Below, piece after piece: positions 33,501 through 35,600 of a DNA stretch of 35,600 bases. Numbering within the stretch: the first letter of the stretch is position 1; every line of letters begins with the position of its first letter. Below the pieces are notes generated by a model. That model saw nothing but the letters and a program-made list of their open reading frames with translations, had not been told where the DNA came from and did no database searches. The translations under genes were made by a program, and so were the position numbers. Source of the stretch: Pseudomonadota bacterium. Its GTDB lineage: Bacteria > Myxococcota_A > UBA9042 > GCA-2863065. The stretch is taken from the NCBI GenBank assembly GCA_005776585.1, contig SXOX01000295.1:1-35600 (forward strand), in the 5' to 3' direction.

Positions 33501-33811
33501 CGACCGGCCCCGTTCCGGCCCTGGCCCTGTCCACGGCCTGGGCTCGACGGTGGCCATGCGGCGCGTCCGCCGAACATCCAGAACGGATCGAGGCGCGTCG
33601 CGTCAAGCCATTGGCGGACCGTCATCATGTTGACGCGTGTCGTCAACTTCCCGACAGCCTCACCGGCGATGGCTCCAGGCGCCCGTGCGGGTGCCTGGGC
33701 GCCCGAGTCGCTCTCGCGCGCGTCCCCCGCTGCGCTTTGAGTTCCGCTGGTGTCGTTCACCATGCCCTCCTGGTCGTGTGTCGCGTCGAGGATCGAGGTC
33801 ACGTGGCTCAT
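33497..33811 (-). CDS. Small protein of 104 aa between flhA and flhF, unknown function
   Basis: The ATG at 33811 overlaps the flhA stop (ATGA), and its TGA at 33497 overlaps the flhF start ATG (ATGA), so the gene is tied in on both sides. The product begins MSHVTSILDATHDQEGMVND, is polar and Ala/Gly-rich in the middle (PARAPGAIAGEAVGKLTTR), and has a hydrophobic-aromatic stretch NMMTVRQWLDATRLDPFWMF before a Pro/Gly-rich basic tail. No signal peptide or family is recognised. The double overlap is stronger coding evidence than the sequence itself. It may be a partner of FlhA or FlhF. Confidence 0.7.
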   Translation of the reverse strand: MSHVTSILDATHDQEGMVNDTSGTQSAAGDARESDSGAQAPARAPGAIAGEAVGKLTTRVNMMTVRQWLDATRLDPFWMFGGRAAWPPSSPGRGQGQGRNGAGR

Positions 33812-35600
33812 GAGTGCATCTCCTGTGCCTGGCCCACGGGCGGGGCGAAGGGGGCGACCGCGCGCTTGGCCTTGCGCTCCATGCTCACGGTGCAGACGGT
33901 CTGGAGCGGCAGGCGCGTCGGCAGCTCCGAATGCGAAAGCACCACCACCTGCGGCAGAAAGCGCTGGACGAAGCGGCGCAGCGGAGCGCGCAGGTCCTGC
34001 GGGACGACCATCACCGGCCGCTTGCCTTGGCGCGAGAGGGTCTCCATCGCGCGTTGAATGGCGCCGAGCAGGCCCTGCGCGGTCGCGAGATCGGCGGCGA
34101 CGACCATCTCGTCACCCACCTTGGCCAGTGCGCCGCGCACGACTTCCTCCGTCTGCGGATCGGTGATCGCGGCGTAGAGCTGACCATCCGGCTCCTTGAG
34201 CGTCTCCACGATGCCGCCGCCGAGCCGCATGCGGACCTGCTCGACCAGGAACGGCAGCGACTTCGACGTGCGCGCCGCCTCGCCAAGGACCTCCAGAACG
34301 CTGCGCAGATCACGGATGCTGACCTTCTCGCGCAGGAGCGCACGGCAGACGGCCAGCAGCTCAGGGTAGCCGAGCAAGCCGGGGACGAGGTCGTCGACCA
34401 CGCGGGGCGAGCGCTTGGCCACGACGTCGACGAGCTCCTGGAGCTCCTGTCGCCCGAGCAACTCCGCCGCGCTGTCGCGCAGGATCTCGGCGAGGTGCGT
34501 CGAGACCACGGTGGCAGGCTCGACGACCGTGTAGCCGGCGTATTCGGCCCGCTCGCGGTCGCGCGACGCAATCCAGAGCGCCGGGACGCCAAACGTCGGG
34601 TCCTTGCCCGGGATGCCGTCGAGTGTGTCGAGCGCTTCGCCCGAGTCGATGGCCATCAGCCGATCGGGCAGCACGTTTCCCGTCGCGACCGGCACGCCGT
34701 GGATGAGCACGCGATAGTCGCCCGCACCAAGCGTCGTTGGGTTGTCGGCGTAAGCGACGCGGGGGAGAATGACGCCCAGCTCCTTGGCCAGCTGCTTCCG
34801 CACCGCCGTGACGCGATCGAGCACCTCGCCGCCACCGTGGCCCTCGACGACCAGCGGCACCAGCGCGACGCCGACCTCGAGCACGACCGGATCGACGCCA
34901 AGCACGTCGCGGAGCTGCTCTTCTTCGGTCTTCGGCTTCTGCGCGGTGTCCGCGGTCGCCGCCTTGTGGGGCGTCGTCGTGTCGCGGCCGCCCGTGGCCT
35001 TGGCCATGGCCCAGAGGCCGCCGCCGAGCGCGAAGAACGGAATCAGGGGCAGGCCGGGGATGAAGCCCATGGCGACCGAGATGGCGGAGCTGGCGCGAAG
35101 GACCTTGGGGTTGCCGAGCAGCTGGCCGACGACCTGATTGCCGAGCGCGCGACCGTCGCTGGCGCGTGTGACGATGAGGCCCGCGGCGGTCGAGATGACG
35201 AGTGCGGGGATTTGCGTGACGAGCCCGTCGCCGATGGTCAAGACCGTGTACGTCTTGGCCGCGCTCGCCAGGTCCATGCCGGCCTGGGTCATGCCGATGA
35301 CCAGGCCACCCACGATGTTGATGCCCGTGATGATGAGGCCCGCGATCGCGTCGCCTCGGACGAACTTGTTGGCGCCGTCCATCGCGCCGTGGAAGTCGGT
35401 CTCCTGCGCGAGCTGCTCGCGCTTCCGCTGCGCCTGCTCCTGCGTGATGGCGCCCGCGGCGAGCTCGGCGTCGACGGCCATCTGCTTTCCGGGGAGCGCG
35501 TCGAGGGCGAAGCGTGCGGCCACCTCGGCGATGCGACCGGAGCCCTTCGTGATGACCGAGAAGTTGATGACGATGAGGATGAGGAAGATGACGAAGCCGA
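33808..35600 (-). CDS. flhA: FlhA flagellar type III export gate protein (5' end outside the window)
   Basis: The frame continues to the right edge, with the first full codon at 35598. The visible 597 residues start in a membrane helix (GFVIFLILIVINF) and include VITKGSGRIAEVAARFALDALPGKQMAVDAEL, the most conserved FlhA stretch. Further membrane segments follow (GLIITGINIVGGLVIGM, GDGLVTQIPALVISTAAGLIV, GFIPGLPLIPFFALGGG), then the soluble C-terminal domain that binds export substrates and chaperones. About 100 N-terminal residues of the usual 690 are missing. It heads this part of the flagellar operon. Confidence 0.97.
   Translation of the reverse strand, partial: GFVIFLILIVINFSVITKGSGRIAEVAARFALDALPGKQMAVDAELAAGAITQEQAQRKREQLAQETDFHGAMDGANKFVRGDAIAGLIITGINIVGGLVIGMTQAGMDLASAAKTYTVLTIGDGLVTQIPALVISTAAGLIVTRASDGRALGNQVVGQLLGNPKVLRASSAISVAMGFIPGLPLIPFFALGGGLWAMAKATGGRDTTTPHKAATADTAQKPKTEEEQLRDVLGVDPVVLEVGVALVPLVVEGHGGGEVLDRVTAVRKQLAKELGVILPRVAYADNPTTLGAGDYRVLIHGVPVATGNVLPDRLMAIDSGEALDTLDGIPGKDPTFGVPALWIASRDRERAEYAGYTVVEPATVVSTHLAEILRDSAAELLGRQELQELVDVVAKRSPRVVDDLVPGLLGYPELLAVCRALLREKVSIRDLRSVLEVLGEAARTSKSLPFLVEQVRMRLGGGIVETLKEPDGQLYAAITDPQTEEVVRGALAKVGDEMVVAADLATAQGLLGAIQRAMETLSRQGKRPVMVVPQDLRAPLRRFVQRFLPQVVVLSHSELPTRLPLQTVCTVSMERKAKRAVAPFAPPVGQAQEMHS

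Noticed and set aside
33501..33557. Longer FlhF N-terminus from the ATG at 33557
   Set aside because: It lacks a Shine-Dalgarno, is Pro/Gly/Arg low complexity, and the ATGA overlap at 33500 gives the family-typical start.

Overview
The window looks like chromosome from a high-GC, flagellated member of the Myxococcota (former Deltaproteobacteria). The main clues are a giant lipoprotein made of about 31 Cys-rich repeats ending in a parallel beta-helix, an FG-GAP/ASPIC surface protein with a MYXO-CTERM-like tail, many long secreted lipoproteins, and GTG starts with tight ATGA-type overlaps. No rRNA, tRNA, CRISPR array, transposase or phage integrase was seen. The taxon is an inference from gene content only.

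Layout. 1-2472 (minus): a three-gene operon of unknown function (171-aa protein, 600-aa pectin-lyase-fold-like protein, and a third gene running off the left edge), preceded by a 15-bp tandem repeat. 2875-9681 (minus): the giant Cys-rich/beta-helix lipoprotein. 9766-11794 (plus): a cobalamin riboswitch followed by two translationally coupled exported proteins, a discoidin-like beta-sandwich protein and a beta-propeller. 11894-13432 (plus): a two-domain TIM-barrel/CHAP-like cell-wall hydrolase. 13469-18621 (minus): the FG-GAP/ASPIC protein and a GT-C-like polytopic membrane protein. 18710-21040 (plus): a ClC chloride channel/antiporter fused to a CBS pair and a PTS EIIA domain. 21047-21563 (minus): a ParE-type toxin-antitoxin pair. 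21752-25530 (plus): a YncE-propeller/phosphoesterase lipoprotein overlapping a ThiO-like glycine oxidase. 25571-29775: a heparinase-like polysaccharide lyase lipoprotein divergent from a LuxR-type regulator. 29786-35600 (minus): a flagellar operon flhA - small unknown gene - flhF - flhG - fliA - mepA-like endopeptidase, in which most junctions are stop/start overlaps.

The most interesting system is the riboswitch operon at 9766-11794. A B12-sensing leader controls two predicted surface lipoproteins, one of them a beta-propeller, with no transporter beside them. This resembles the Bacteroides logic in which a surface propeller (BtuG) captures B12, and suggests an uncharacterised myxobacterial cobalamin-capture module. 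Second is the flagellar operon, which carries a conserved-looking unknown small protein between flhA and flhF and a periplasmic murein endopeptidase coupled to the flagellar sigma factor.
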